Source: Euborellia annulipes (lineage: Eukaryota; Arthropoda; Insecta; Dermaptera; Anisolabididae). From it: a DNA stretch of 64,000 bases. The first letter of the stretch is position 1. Each line of letters opens with the position of its first letter. Made by a program: the position numbers and the translations under genes. Below are positions 11,841 through 24,165 of the stretch, piece by piece. Under the pieces are notes generated by a model. The model was not told where the DNA came from, did not search any database, and saw only the letters and a program-made list of their open reading frames with translations. The stretch covers positions 1 through 64,000 of the forward strand of contig JAKCPI010000309.1 of NCBI GenBank assembly GCA_023213315.1, in the 5' to 3' direction.

Positions 11841-12012
11841 CACTTCAGCTAAGATCACAAAGGTTGTTACATCTGTAACAATCTCAATTGAATTAATTGA
11901 GAAAACAAGATGGCTGCTGCTTCTCGACCTGCACGCCATCTACACATGAGCGATCGCAGCGCCCCTACATACAATTTGACACGAAATTCAAATATTGATT
12001 TAAAAAAAACAC

Positions 12013-12055
12013 ATGTTCTGATGAAGGTAGGAATAATCATCTGAAACATCGACAT
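12013..12055 (+). ncRNA. Type I hammerhead ribozyme candidate
   Basis: Reads as a complete hammerhead: stem I AUGUU (12013-12017) with GACAU (12051-12055); core CUGAUGA (12018-12024); stem II AGGU/AUCU (12025-12028, 12039-12042) closing a 10-nt loop; GAAA (12043-12046); minimal stem III in ACAU; cleavage after C12050. Family knowledge: short-stem-III hammerheads are typical of Penelope-like elements and animal retrozymes, where they act as dimers. Core and stem I are intact, with no inserted base. Confidence 0.6.
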
Positions 12056-12127
12056 TGTTGTTCAATAAAGCAAGATAAAAAATGTTTTTCATTTTCCTTT
12101 GGTTGCCTTTATCTATTCATTATATTG

Positions 12128-12320
12128 CCCTCGGGCCTTGGTGTAGGGGTTAGCGTGCTGGCCTTCTGTACCAAGGGTCGTAGGTTGGCATCCCGTCTCA
12201 TGTGACAATTTATTTCAATTGGATTGGCTACTAATCCAATTGGAATAAATAGAGACCGGGTCTAAATGGCCTTCGATGCCGAAAAAGATCTTAATAAAAT
12301 TAAAATAAAATAAAAAAAAT
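12128..12320 (+). mobile_element. tRNA-derived SINE, family 1
   Basis: tRNA-like head with A-box region CTTGGTGTAGGGGTTAGCGT and B-box-like GTAGGTTGGCATCCC. The body has ATTGGCTACTAATCC, GAAATAAATAGAGACC-type and GATGCCGAAAAAGATCTTAA, then an A-rich tail (TAAAATAAAATAAAAAAAA). The body is shared with 35,500-35,665. Confidence 0.7.
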
Positions 12321-13460
12321 CTCTTTATTATAAAATAAATATATTTTGTAATAGTGTGAATAGTGAGCCGCCCCCTGATTTAACATATCAAAATAAGTAC
12401 AAAATACATTCAGTGCCAGAGAACAATTTGGTAGAACGAGATCGGGGGCGAAATTTTTTTTTGGAAAACGCAGCATCTAAAAAAATTTACAATAATGAAA
12501 AAATCGCAATTTGATTAAATTAAATTAGAAAGTTTCGTGATGCGGTCAGTCACACTTGATTTTCTTGAATGCGCTTTTCTTAAATACCGAGTTCGATTCC
12601 AAGCAGTACCAAATTTTTTTTTTAAATACAAATTTAATAAATAACTCTAAGTAAAAGTTTCTTTCTTTAAAGAATAGACATGCAAATGATTTTCACTCTT
12701 TGTTTGTCTGTCCCAAATGCGGATGTAACTGTCATGCTTGAATCGAAATGATTAACCACTCAAAATGTGTTACACCAATTAAGACCCAGCCGGATATGTC
12801 TCCATCGAACTTGACCTTGCTTTTCCTATTCTCCCTTTTGAGATCTAATAATTTATCTATTAATCTATTTATTTTCCTGTTCACATGGCAGAAATATCCT
12901 AGTGTCAAGTATATTATTAAGGGAAACTAGAAAATAAAGTTGATATCTTATATCGTTTAGTTGAGCCTGCTCTAGCCAACCAGAAAGCTTGTTTTGAACA
13001 CTATGAGTTCGACTATTTTGTCCGTTATTTTTAAAACATTTTCAAAATATTTTATAAATACATTTACCATTTTTAGATTTAAAGTGCGCGTCTCGGGGTG
13101 CTAATTTTGGGAGATTCCAGCTGCCACAATTTTGAAGCTATCGACCTCAAATTTTTTTTTAAATTAAAGCTATTTAAAATATCTACAACTTAAAGAAGCC
13201 CTTTTTTTGATTTTCGAAAAAATGAATTTTTTTTTAAAGATTAATCGCATTAAATAAAATATATTTTTAAAAAATTCGCTCTATATCTTATAGATCTTTA
13301 AATTAGTAATCATTGTGTTAAAAAATAATTAATTTTTTACCCTTAATTAATTAGCTGGAATCTTTAAAATGAAATGGAATAAATCCCTTGTATTCCTATG
13401 GGAAAAGCTAACGCCATCTCTTGCCGCCTCGAGTAACTCTTCTAACGGCTTTTCGAGACG
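12321..13460. other. No gene; isolated B-box-like strings
   Basis: GAGTTCGATTCC near 12,588 and GAGTTCGACTA near 13,006 resemble Pol III B boxes without a convincing A box. Possibly old SINE heads. Confidence 0.4.
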
Positions 13461-13631
13461 AGCCTGGTAGTTAGGCAGCCCAAATGGCAGCTTATCTGTA
13501 TGAGAAATACCTTTTTCAAAGCAGACAGGCTTTTTAACAAAAAAAAAAAAACAAAAAAATTTTCTGACTGTTTTAACCAGAAAAAAAGTTTAGTGAGCGT
13601 GTGCCATTTGGGCTGCCTAACTATCGGGCTC
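13461..13631. mobile_element. TIR element, AGTTAGGCAGCCCAAATGG type
   Basis: Inverted ends AGCCTGGTAGTTAGGCAGCC and its near complement, about 34 bp each, around an A-run. Another end of the same family is at 30,811-30,890, sharing also ATTGCAATAGTATTGAGAC outside these ends, so the true boundary is further out. Confidence 0.6.
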
Positions 13632-15145
13632 TAGTCTCAATACTATTGCAATAGAGTGTATACTTATTTCAAGATATTATTATAATTTTTTGTATTGATA
13701 ATTATACAATCTTATGACCTGAACTTCTCGGTTCCTACCTTTAGTTTACATATTATTTCGTTTGATCAAAATTTTTAAAGTATACTGTATAAAAATAGTT
13801 TTTATTAAACGTACTTTGAATAATTTTGTTTTTTTGCAAAATCGAAGGCAGCTAGGACAGAAAGTTCCTGGCGGGAGAGTTCTTTGTTTGTTCGTTGGTT
13901 GGTTCGTTCGTTGGCTAGTTTGTTTTGTTTGCTGCCAACCCGGAGCTGGCCAACCTCGAGAAAACAGAGATCAAATTGAATGCTTTCAAGGTTTACTTGA
14001 GAGAAAAATCATTGCAGACTCCACGAGAGTAGAGGGTGGGGCCGGAGGACCTTGCCCTTAAATGGTTAATTACTCGACCCCCCCTTCTCACTTTAATAAT
14101 TCTTGAACTGATTTGTTAGTCTACAAAAAAGAAGAGATAAGTTCAAAAATTAATTAAAGGGTCATTAATATAATGGTATTGGTATTGACGTGACAACAAC
14201 GCATGTATAGGGGCCACTTAGGGAGGCATGCACGAAAAACTTGGATAAAAGCACATGAAAAATTGATCGTTATCAGCTCAAATAACTCTTCTGTCTTACG
14301 ATGTATAATTATTTTGAATATAAGGTTAGAAAGAATGATTCTTCAGCTAAAGATTTTACCATGTATTTTCTATTATTTCATTTTACCGCGTGAGAGCGCG
14401 GGGCGGGAAATTCTTATTTGAAAATTTAAACCATTGTAGATTCCGAACGGCTAATCAGAACAGACTAAATTTGTGCAGAAAAAACTCTTTAAAAAAATCG
14501 CGGTTAATGAACTCTAGAATCAATTTTTTTTTTTTAAATCCACATTTAAAAAAAAAAAAAATTATTATATAAATTAAAATAATACAAAAAGAAAAGGCAA
14601 TGTACCGTATGTTTATTTGCAAGTGACATATACATTCACACACATACATATACAAACATATGTTCTCCAAAATATTTAAATAAGCAGGCGAATATACGGG
14701 TAATTTAAAAAAATGGGTCTTACTAAAAAAAAAGTATTAGTATATCAGTATTAATTCAATATTATATATCTAAATTATATAATAATTAACGGGAACAAAG
14801 TAAAAAAAAAATCGTTCGAAATCAGGCAATAGACGTTGTCACGTTAAAAGACCACGCCGGCCTGCTTGCTGTGTAGACGACACAGTCAACATGGAAATTT
14901 TTTTTATTTCAGTCTAGATACTTTTTTATTACAAAGACTTATAATAGAAAGATTTATTGATATATTGAATGAACCTTACCTGTTTTCGATAGAAATTGTT
15001 AATTATCTTGTTCAAGTTAATTCTTTTCTCTTTGAGATGGTCTTATAATTAATTAATTTCTCTAAATCATCTGACTCACAAAACAACAAATTTTATTTTT
15101 TAGATACAAGTTTTCATTTAGATTGTGTGGTCTTACACATTTTTG
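13632..15145. other. No gene; GC-richer patch with TTCGTTGG repeats
   Basis: 13,842-14,075 is GC-richer, with short TTCGTTGG/TTCG repetition. An open frame crosses it but is low-complexity and starts in AT-rich DNA. Not recognised. Confidence 0.4.
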
Positions 15146-15767
15146 CTTTCTCTTACCTCTATATAGGTTAATATATAAAGAGAGAAAGTCATGTCAAAAA
15201 TTCGATGTCGAGTTTGACGGATATCCACGTTTCGAGGTCCGCTGAATCCAAAAAAGTGGTTTTCGCGACATGGTCTGTCTGTGTGTGTGTGTGTGTGTGT
15301 GTCTGTGTTCAATTTTAAGCATGAAGGAATTGTAGCTCAATTCACAAGACACCCCTCCATGGATCGTGAAAATAAGCTTTTAAACAAAATCGGCCAACAA
15401 GCACTAGTACTTTACTGATGAACTTTTTCAGTTTTTTTTCGATATTCTTAAAATTCGCTCTAACGATTTTGATTAAAACTCAAAAATCAATTATTTTTTA
15501 GATGCTTTTTAAAATGTATATTCTCATTTTGCTTTCAAAAATTATTTGAAGCACACTTTACTCTTGTACTTAATAGGGAAGATAGAAAAAATGGTAACAA
15601 AATATAAATATTTTTCTCTGTTTATAAATTTTACATCTTGTATTCTAATATATTGGCGGAAACTAAATATATCTTGACAAATCTGGTGTGACAAGTTCAT
15701 AACACATCTTTCGATTACCAAATGTAAGAGAAAGTTGTGTGCTGTGCGACCATCACACCAGATTTTT
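15146..15767 (+). mobile_element. Family A element, full-length copy
   Basis: Both end hairpins present. (TG)n at 15,281-15,302 sits at the same internal place as the (GGGT)n of the 2,853 copy. Confidence 0.8.
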
Positions 15768-17764
15768 TATAAAACAATTTCTATCTTTTTTTCTTTAAGA
15801 ATATATATTTAATATATTTGATTTTGATTTTTAATTGATTGTATTATTGAATTCATTATTCATGAAATGTGATATATTCATTTAGGTCTCGATGCGCAGA
15901 GAGTGATGATAGCAAAAGGATTAACAGAGTCCGAGTTCCACAGCAATATTTAAGAGATAGTCTAGGAGATTTGTATTTTTTTTAGAATTGTAAATCATAA
16001 ATATCCGTCTTTTATCTTCTGTATGATATATAAATATGATAATTAACTTAATTATATTTTCAAAAGACTGGTTTGTTATAATTCATAATTTTCTTGTTTT
16101 CCATATAATATAAACACAACCATTTAGAGCAGTGTCGGAATACGCAAGTGTAAGCCTACACAAAGGGAAGCTCTAAAAAACTGAAAAATTTTATATCCAG
16201 TTCCTGGCCAATTTATTAGAAGTACTACAGCAAATTTTGATTACTAGCCAATGAAATTTTGTTTTTATTATAGAAATTTTTATGAATATATTATATACTT
16301 GTGGTCGACTTAATAACATAGGTCTATCACAAATAAAACATGGTAATTGTCAAAAATATTTTATTTTAATAATTAAAACAAAAATGACGGTATTGTGACA
16401 TACAGTTTAATATTAGTAATATCTGGTTGTAGAAAAAGAGTCAATAAGCTCGTGAAGCCAATAATACGAAATTAGTAAAGAAAGCGAAGAAAGCAACAAT
16501 GGCAAGTCCACGAGTGTGGCGCGCCAGAACGCGACTCAACAGGTTCGTACTTGCACGCTATACTCTGCGCTCAATTTTATGTCATATATAAAAATAGATA
16601 TAAAATTCAATAAAACAATAAGTAGGAAAATGCAGTGATAGAGATTAATTATTTCTGTTTGTTAAGTTGGCCTATAAATTATTTCTCTCCTTTTTCTAAA
16701 GATAAAATGGTCTCAATGACCTCTGTTTAATTTTGATTGTTCAATAAATACTAATAATAATCGAAACAATTTACTGAATCCCTCAAACTGTGTTCCTTTT
16801 TATTATGATTAATCTTTATTGAACAACTGGCCTGAGAAATCCCGGAAATATCATTGAAATTATTTATTCTAAAATAGTAAATTATTATTACTATGGTCCA
16901 TTAAATTATAATTTCTATTTAAAGTTAAGTTTAATTATTTTTTTGTTTCAAAGTTTATTGTTCATGTAAAATTCCCTTTCAAAAAACAATATTTGGCAAG
17001 AAAATATAACTAGTTGAGGTATTCTATATTACCCTTCGTTCCTTTATATACAGTATTTAAAATTAAGCACACATGTTGAGTAGTATTATTTGAAATGGGG
17101 ATTAACATAGAAATTATTTGAATCACTTAAATGTTTTAGGAAATTAATTAAAATAAAATTTCTTCAACTCACAAATCTCTTTCTTTTGGCACTATTTGTG
17201 ATTCATGCGCCAAATTAATAAAGTTAATTTATAGTGTGTACCATTTAAAAGTATATTAATAATAATATAGAATCAAGTAAAAATCATCAAGTAACAGAAG
17301 AAATAATTAATAATATTTATAAATGAATTTCGTTGATTTGAATCTAGCAAGAATATCAATATATATAAGCGCCAGGATCTCATCTCGTTGTAGGTTAATT
17401 GCTAGAAGACGACACGGAAATCTTGATAGAATTTCCTATCCAAATCCAATTTGATATACCAGTTGGATCAATTGAATAAATAATTTAGTAATCCCATTCA
17501 TTATTAAAGCTTTATCTAGTTCAATTCATAAAACAGTTTTGAATATCAATATATTAATTTTAATCTCGAAAGATATGCTCAGAGTTCAAAGATTATTTCA
17601 GTATAATTGAATGCAATTCATTAATTCACGATCTATGAGAAAAATAATCTCGATTATAAAAATAAATTATTTGAAAAGAAAAGTATTAGAATAGCAGATA
17701 GCACAAAGATCTCCTAATACTGTAGAAGTAATAAAAGTGGGATGCCCTCAACGCCAATGAAAAA
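15768..17764. other. No gene; small GC-richer patch
   Basis: 16,498-16,572 contains TGTGGCGCGCCAG and GCACGCTATACTCTGCGC, unlike its AT-rich flanks. Origin unknown. Confidence 0.4.
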
Positions 17765-18585
17765 AATCTGGTGTGAAGAGCATCTAAAAAATAGTGGGTT
17801 TATAAATTTTAATCAAAATGGGAAATATTTAAATTTTGTTTCCATGGCAACCATTTTTCCTATTAAGTACAAAAGTAAAATATGTTTTGAAAGATTTTAA
17901 GGGCAAAATGGAAGAATACACCTTTTAAAAATGATTTTTGAATTTTAATCAAAATCGTTAAAGAAATTTTTGAGAAAATCGAAAAAACTGAAAAAGTACA
18001 TCAGTACTCTTTAGCCAGTAGAAAAACTTATTTTCATGTCACAGGAGAGGGGAGGGGTGCCTAACTTAAATATAAAATTTCAACCGCGTAGCTTATTTCC
18101 TTCATGCTTAAAATTGTCCACACACACATTCAGACAGACAGACAGTCCAATTTGAGTGACCCACTTTTTTCAGGGGATCTCAAAACAGGGAATTTCCATC
18201 AAAATCTCGACATCGAATTTTTGACTTGATCGCAATACTTTCTCACTATATATTACATAGGTATATATAGGTAAGAGGAAGTAAAAATCTGACTTTCTCT
18301 TAACTTCGACAATTGAAAATTGTGGTTCTTGTTACACCAAATTTTTTGTGTCGATATATATTTAGTTTCGGAGGCATTAGAATTCAAGATGGGAAATTTA
18401 TAAACATTGGAAAATATTTATAGTTTGTTAACATTGCAACCATTTCTCCTATCGTTATTATAAAGTACAAGAGTAAAGTTTGCTTCAAACAATTTTGAGA
18501 AAAAAATAAAAATATTCATTATAAGAGCATCTAAAAAAATAATTGAAATATGAATTTAATCAAAATTCATCAAAATCTCTACATT
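17765..18585 (-). mobile_element. Two family A partial copies in tandem
   Basis: A rearranged copy (17,765-18,284) in which CTGGTGTGA joins directly to the internal AGAGCATCTAAAAAATA block. It is followed at 18,287 by a second copy with a degraded hairpin and truncated near 18,585. Both reverse. Confidence 0.65.
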
Positions 18586-18597
18586 AAACTAACTAGT

Positions 18598-18880
18598 ATT
18601 ATTATCGGAGTTTTTAATTATAGACCTCATTTTGTATTAATTATTTATTAAAAATATAAATACTGTACAACGTTTCGACTGTTTGTTCTGCAATCGTTTT
18701 CAAGTACTGTGCACTTGCTCAGACTCAAGTGAACTGACTTGTTTTCACTTGAGTCGGAGCACAGTACTTGAAAACGATTGCAGAACAAACAGTCGAAACG
18801 TTGTACAGTATTTATATTTTTAATAAATAATTAATACAAAATGTGGTATATAATTAAAAACTCCCATAATAATATTAATA
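18598..18880. mobile_element. Family B foldback, best-preserved copy
   Basis: About 283-bp palindrome. Arms are nearly identical over 130 bp and end at ATGGGAG-type/CTCCCAT sequences beside ATT repeats. Each arm contains GTACTTGAAAACGATTGCAG, a 7-nt loop, and a complementary strand then GAAACGTTGTAC. This matches hammerhead layout (GUAC/GUAC stem I, 6-bp stem II, GAAACGU) but the core is UUGAAAA instead of CUGANGA. Confidence 0.75.
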
Positions 18881-19097
18881 ATAATAATACAAACCACAAA
18901 AGCAGTTTTTAACAAGTTTAACAAAGTTTGTTGGGATTAGTAGCAAATTTTTTAAGTACGGCTTCCACTAAATTGCTCCTTTAGTTTTTTATTTATAATA
19001 CTGTATTTATTTATTTTTTTAACTATGGAAGGGAACAGCATGTTAAGAAATTTTATCATTTATTTTAATTTGATTATTGATTAAATACTATCTAGCA

Positions 19098-19435
19098 CAG
19101 TGGTTCCCAACCTTTTGAAGCCCACGGCACCCTTGGGACTAACATTAGGCACTATTAAGCACCAGCGGCACCCTTAATTAAATAAAAAAAATCTGGTGTG
19201 ACTGGTAGCACAGCAGATTTTTTTGTGTCGAGATATATTAAGTTTCCGACACTATGGTACATTTGAATTTGAAAAATTTATAAACTATTTGTTTATTTAT
19301 ATTTTGTTACTATTATATCCTTTAAATAAACTATTAATAATTTTTTTTTTTTTATTTATTCCAATATCTCGCGGCACCCCTAAGGTAATCACGCGGCACC
19401 CTTGGGTGCCGGGGCACACCGGTTGGGAACCACTG
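19098..19435. mobile_element. hAT-like MITE containing a family A fragment
   Basis: Ends CAGTGGTTCCCAACC / GGTTGGGAACCACTG, the well-known hAT type. Exact 8-bp duplication ATCTAGCA (19,090-19,097; 19,436-19,443). GCGGCACCC blocks line both arms. The middle (19,188-19,290) is a family A hairpin end. Confidence 0.85.
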
Positions 19436-19960
19436 ATCTAGCAGTACAAAACGTAGCGTTGAAAGATTCACTCGTTAATTCTAAATAAATAAATAAATTC
19501 CTACACCTTTTAAAATTGACGTGGGTGGTTTCTAAACCGCAAGACACAATCTCTATTTGATCATTTATAAAGTAATTAATGCTGTATTTCGCTCGGTCCA
19601 AACAAAACTAATTACAAATGAGAATAATTAAATATTGAATTCATTATAGAGAGTGTTTAATCAGCTGCTTATTCATAATTAAACAAGAACAAAGGGGAAG
19701 AAAACACGAGTCAAGCGAAGGGCGGAATTTCTAAAAAAAAGCTCTTGATTTAAGACTATTTTATAAAAATCTTTTGTTATATACAATTATAATTATAGTT
19801 AGTATTCGTAAAACTAGCATAGTACTATTTTAACACCTCTATATACCAGTATATACAGCTTTATATTTAAAAACTACCTCACTCTAAGTTTTTAGTAAAA
19901 CTCAAAAATTTCTTATTAATGACGAATTTAGTCATGAAAGATTTTTATAGAATTACTGAA

Positions 19961-20080
19961 CATTATTGTTACCTCAAAAATTCTAAACCTCAAGTGAATA
20001 TTAAATTCACTAAAATTTTAAACCTCAAGTGAATATTAATATTCACTTGAGGTTTAGAATTTTTGAGGTAACAATAATGT
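19961..20080. repeat. Perfect 44-bp inverted repeat
   Basis: ACATTATTGTTACCTCAAAA... (19,961-20,004) is repeated exactly in reverse at 20,037-20,080 around a 32-bp centre that itself repeats part of the arm. Near-perfect arms imply recent origin. Confidence 0.75.
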
Positions 20081-21224
20081 AAAACAAGTTTAGAAATTAA
20101 ATTTAAATGTGATGCATTTCAAGGGGAGGTGCGTAGCCCTTTAAACGCGGGCTGTTTCTTTTAAATTATTATTATGTGATTAAAAACATAGCCAGTGTTT
20201 AGAATGGATTAATTAATATAAATAAATAAAAAGAAATAGGCAAAAAGAGAAAAGTAAGCTTATATGCCAAGTTTGGCCTCAATGCCTTAAATGTAGCAAG
20301 GATTTTTTTCTTTTCCTTTAAAAGTAATTATATATTTAAATTTAAATATTCAATTGCTAGTCAGTTTAATTGATTAATAAATTTTTTTCAGATTTATTTA
20401 ATTGAAATTTTTAAATTCACTACATGGACTAATAAAATGGAGTTCTGTGAACCAAGGGGCAATTTGTTTATTAAAATATTATGATAAAGAATTGTTTATT
20501 ACGCCATTTTAGCCACAAATAAAAGGATAAGATGTAAAATTAAAAATTGTGGGGTCCAGTTTTTGTCGTTTATTGATAGTACTGCTGATATAATACTTAG
20601 TAATTTGAACAAACAGCACTCACTTATATAAAATTCAAGATGGAAATGGAACAAAAGACTGCCTTCAATTTGTGGGCTAAATACAATACTTGTAAACTAA
20701 ATCATCTATATTTTAAAAATTGTAATTAGATTATTAAACACTTTTTAAAAAATTCATAATAAGTATATTTAAATAGAAAATTAAACTGTCTAAACTATCA
20801 GAAAAACAAACAAAAAAAAAAATTATATACTAAAAATATAATGATATATTAAAAAAATAGTCAACATTTCCTCTCCTCTGTAGATTATCTTTTTGATATA
20901 TTTACCTAATTTAATTAACAGAATTCATAGTCGAAAATTATATAATAGTATATTTGTATTTCATCATAATTTCATAATTTTAAAAAAGCTAATAAAACAA
21001 AATTGTTTAAAATATATTTCTTAGAATTATTGAACAAGTGTTTTAGCTTAAGTACTTACGTATTTTATTTAAAATATTAGAAATAGGATTGCAGTGAAAT
21101 TTTTAAAATCCACTTAATTATAATCTACTAATAAAAATTGTGGATGTCCATTTTGAAATTTAGCTGGTGAAAAAATATCGATATATCGAAATTTATATAT
21201 ATCCATATTTTTAACAATTTTTTT
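20081..21224. other. No gene recognised
   Basis: AT-rich without recognised repeats. 21,393-22,399 is similar. Confidence 0.55.
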
Positions 21225-21392
21225 AAAATTATAGACCACAATTTGTATTAATTATTTATTAAAAATATAAATACTGTACTATACTTTATATTTATATATC
21301 ATATATAGGCCTATATAAAGTATAGTATAGTATTTTTAATAAATGATCAAAACCAAATATGGCCTATAATTAAAAAGTCCTATAATAATACA
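21225..21392. mobile_element. Family B foldback, internally replaced
   Basis: Terminal ATTATAGACCACA and TATTAAAAATATAAATACTGTAC blocks are present on both sides. The hammerhead-like middle is replaced by a short AT palindrome around AGGCCTATATAAAG. Confidence 0.65.
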
Positions 21393-22399
21393 AACCGCAA
21401 AAGCTTTAATAAACATAATTAAATTTTATTTTTTTCTCTAGTTATCATATATAATCTTAATAATTATATGATAATTTTTTTTAAGTTAAAAAGCCGAAGT
21501 TGAAATTTGATCTTGTTAAAACTTTGAAGCATATTTCACGATAAAAATAATTTAGCATCCCCACTTTATAATTTTCAACCCTAAACTATTTGGTACATTT
21601 TTATGTATAGGCCTAAACTCCTCAATTAAGAAGTTTGTTAAATTTTCTAAATAAATTGTTTTTAATACCTTTTAATATTGATGGGAGAAAAAACACACAA
21701 GGCCACAAAAGGGTGAGGGTCCATGAGGGTTTCTCACCCTTAAAAAAATATTCTAGGAGTTTTTTTAATTTTAATTTAATCGTCCCTCTGAGAAGACATG
21801 TTTCCCTGGGTGGGCGTGCTCTTTGTTTCAATAAATTTATAATGATTGAATTGCTTGCTTCTTCTATCAAATATCTTCACATTGAAGAGAACATTCTTGC
21901 TGTTTCGTTGCATAGGATGAATTGCTAAATCGAAATGTGAAAGTCAATACAGGTCTATTTAATAAAGCTTTTTTTTCGAGTGGATTATTTAATTTTTAAA
22001 AATTTTATAAATTTGTAGTTTCTTTATCAATAATCAAAGCAAAAAGTTCAAGGGCATTATTTATAACTACAATAAAAATAACACGAGCCAAAACTATCAG
22101 CTGAATCTTCACATTTTAAGTTATAATAAATAAATAAGCAAAAGCATGACCTTTAGAGTTCATACAAAAGGAAAACAAAATCTTTTGTCTAATGATAATT
22201 CTTTTTAGTACAATAATTTGAAAAACCGAAAACGAGGAGTCAGCCGAAGAAATTATATAAACACAAACAGCCAGATCGATGAAATTTGTTAAAAATTGTA
22301 AACTTGACATGTTTTTTTTTTCTAAATTTTGTAATTTTTATGTTATATTATAATGAATTACACTGTTTTAAACATTTTTTTTTTTGAACAGTTTATAAT

Positions 22400-22605
22400 C
22401 ACGCTTTTGTATTTTCGAAATTGAGAAAGTAATGTAATTGTCAAAAAATTCGATCTCGAGATGATGATTCTTAACGTTTTAGACCTTCCTGATTCCAAAA
22501 AAAAAAAAAAAAACATTTTTTGCAATTACGTCTGTGTGTGTGCATGAACAAGATTGTTTAAAAAATCAAACAGCCAGATCGATGAAATTTGGTAAAAATT
22601 GTATG
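22400..22605 (+). repeat. Diverged family A relative
   Basis: Contains TTGAGAAAGTAATG, AAAATTCGATCTCGAG and CCTGATTCCAAAAA in family A order, then GTCTGTGTGTGTG. The rest has no match. An old or different subfamily. Confidence 0.45.
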
Positions 22606-23004
22606 TAAATGAACTTTCATTTGTTTAAAAGCAATGACTGATGCCGAGAGAATTATAATCCTAATCACCTCTGAATTTTTGGCAAGGATGTACGAGTAGG
22701 AAGGAAAAAACGAAAAACAAAAGTTGTTTATTTTTCTAAAAGAGTTTTATTCCTAATATTTCAAAGGCAGGGGCTCTTCTTCTTTAGAGGCAACTGAAAA
22801 AATCATTCGTTTGTTAATATTTATTTTTTATTGTCACTTGTCAGATTCTTGATTTTTTTTTTCAAAAGGTCCTTTTTCTCGAAAGCTATTCGGTTTCCGA
22901 TAAAACGTGAAATAATAAAAACTTTTTAAAATATGTAATTTATCATAATATAACAAAAAAGTTAATTAAAATTTTCAAAATTTTTGAAAGAAAAAACTTA
23001 TAAT

Positions 23005-23273
23005 CAGGTCTATTCTCTAAAAACAGGGGTTAAAAAGTAATGTAAAAACAATACGCGTTAAAAAATTATTCAAAATCACTTCCTTGCCTCAAATAGCTAT
23101 TCTGTAAACAAAAATTTAAAGCCAAAGCGTTAACATTTAGTAAATAGTGTTAAAAATTAATGCCACGTCTAGGGGGTGGTTTTAATATTTTAACGTCGTG
23201 TTTAAATTAAACATAGCGTCCTTAACCTTTGTTTATTTTAAATTTTAACGCCTGTTTTTAGAGAATAGACCTG
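23005..23273. mobile_element. TIR element, AGGTCTATTCTCTAAAAACA type
   Basis: 269 bp with inverted ends of about 30 bp (CAGGTCTATTCTCTAAAAAC and complement). Interior repeats GTTAAAA / GCGTTAA motifs in both orientations. No ORF. Superfamily not determined. Confidence 0.65.
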
Positions 23274-23914
23274 AATGGGGTTTAGGTTTGCCGCCCACCA
23301 ATATATCGTGGGATCAGCCTGTTTTTTAAATAACTTTCAGGGGCCCGACCAACAAAAAAAAAACTTAAAACAACTTTATGAAACTCTCGGCTTCGCAATT
23401 TTTTTTTGAGTGGTATTCAATCGCTTCGAACTTATTGGTTCTGTACCTTGATAACCGAAGCGAAACGACACCACTGACAAAACACAGCTGATGCGCAGTT
23501 AATTTCAATTTTGCAGAGTACTCTGCATTATACCTAATCTGGGGGAGGCTGACCGCTGATCTCAAGATATCTCAGTGGATCGCAAACAGCATGATGATCG
23601 ATGATCCCACCCAATCAAACTTATTAGGTAAAGTACTACTTCTAGTTGACGTATTTACTCTTAAAGTTGCTACAGTTCTACAATTCTAGTTCATTTCATC
23701 TTAAATTCTTGATGTAATAAATAGGGGTATTAATTTTAAGTAATTTTTTTATAATACTCAAACTCTTTAGGCACTATCAACAAATATAATCAAATTTGAA
23801 CTTAACGTAATCGAATTCCCACGCCAGATGTTCAAGGCCTTGTAGTAATAAACGTAAGCTGGAAAGCCATTGTTCAATGATTAGTGAACGATTTCACTTG
23901 GAGACACTTCGAAC

Positions 23915-24165
23915 TTGAGCGTCAGGCGTGCTCTTGACCTCTGCCTGAGGTGGGATTCGAACTTGGACCTTCAAATTTAGCAGCAACCCAGATCGAGATT
24001 TCGGTCATTCGAGCTGGTCGAGTGTTTGTGGTCATGATTTTTTTTTTTTTTTTTTTGGAGCAGACAGCGAAAGCGAGAGCGATGTGCAGATGCTGAGGAC
24101 CTTGCGGATCCAGGACAAGGTTGCCGTTCATCAGACGAGATAAGTGCAACGGATCGCGCCAAGTT
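23915..24165 (-). mobile_element. Retroposed segment ending in poly(A) plus tRNA-like SINE head
   Basis: Minus strand: a GC-rich stretch (24,165-24,058, starting GGCGCGATCCGTTGCAC) ends in a poly(A) run (T-run at 24,039-24,057). Beyond it lies CCAAGTTCGAATCCCACC, a good B box. The GC-rich part is unlike the surrounding DNA and not a family I recognise; it could be a LINE 3' end or a processed transcript copy. Confidence 0.45.

Noticed and set aside
13762..14061. 99-codon plus-strand open frame
   Set aside because: First third is AT-rich noise and the rest a TTCG-repeat patch; no recognisable domain.
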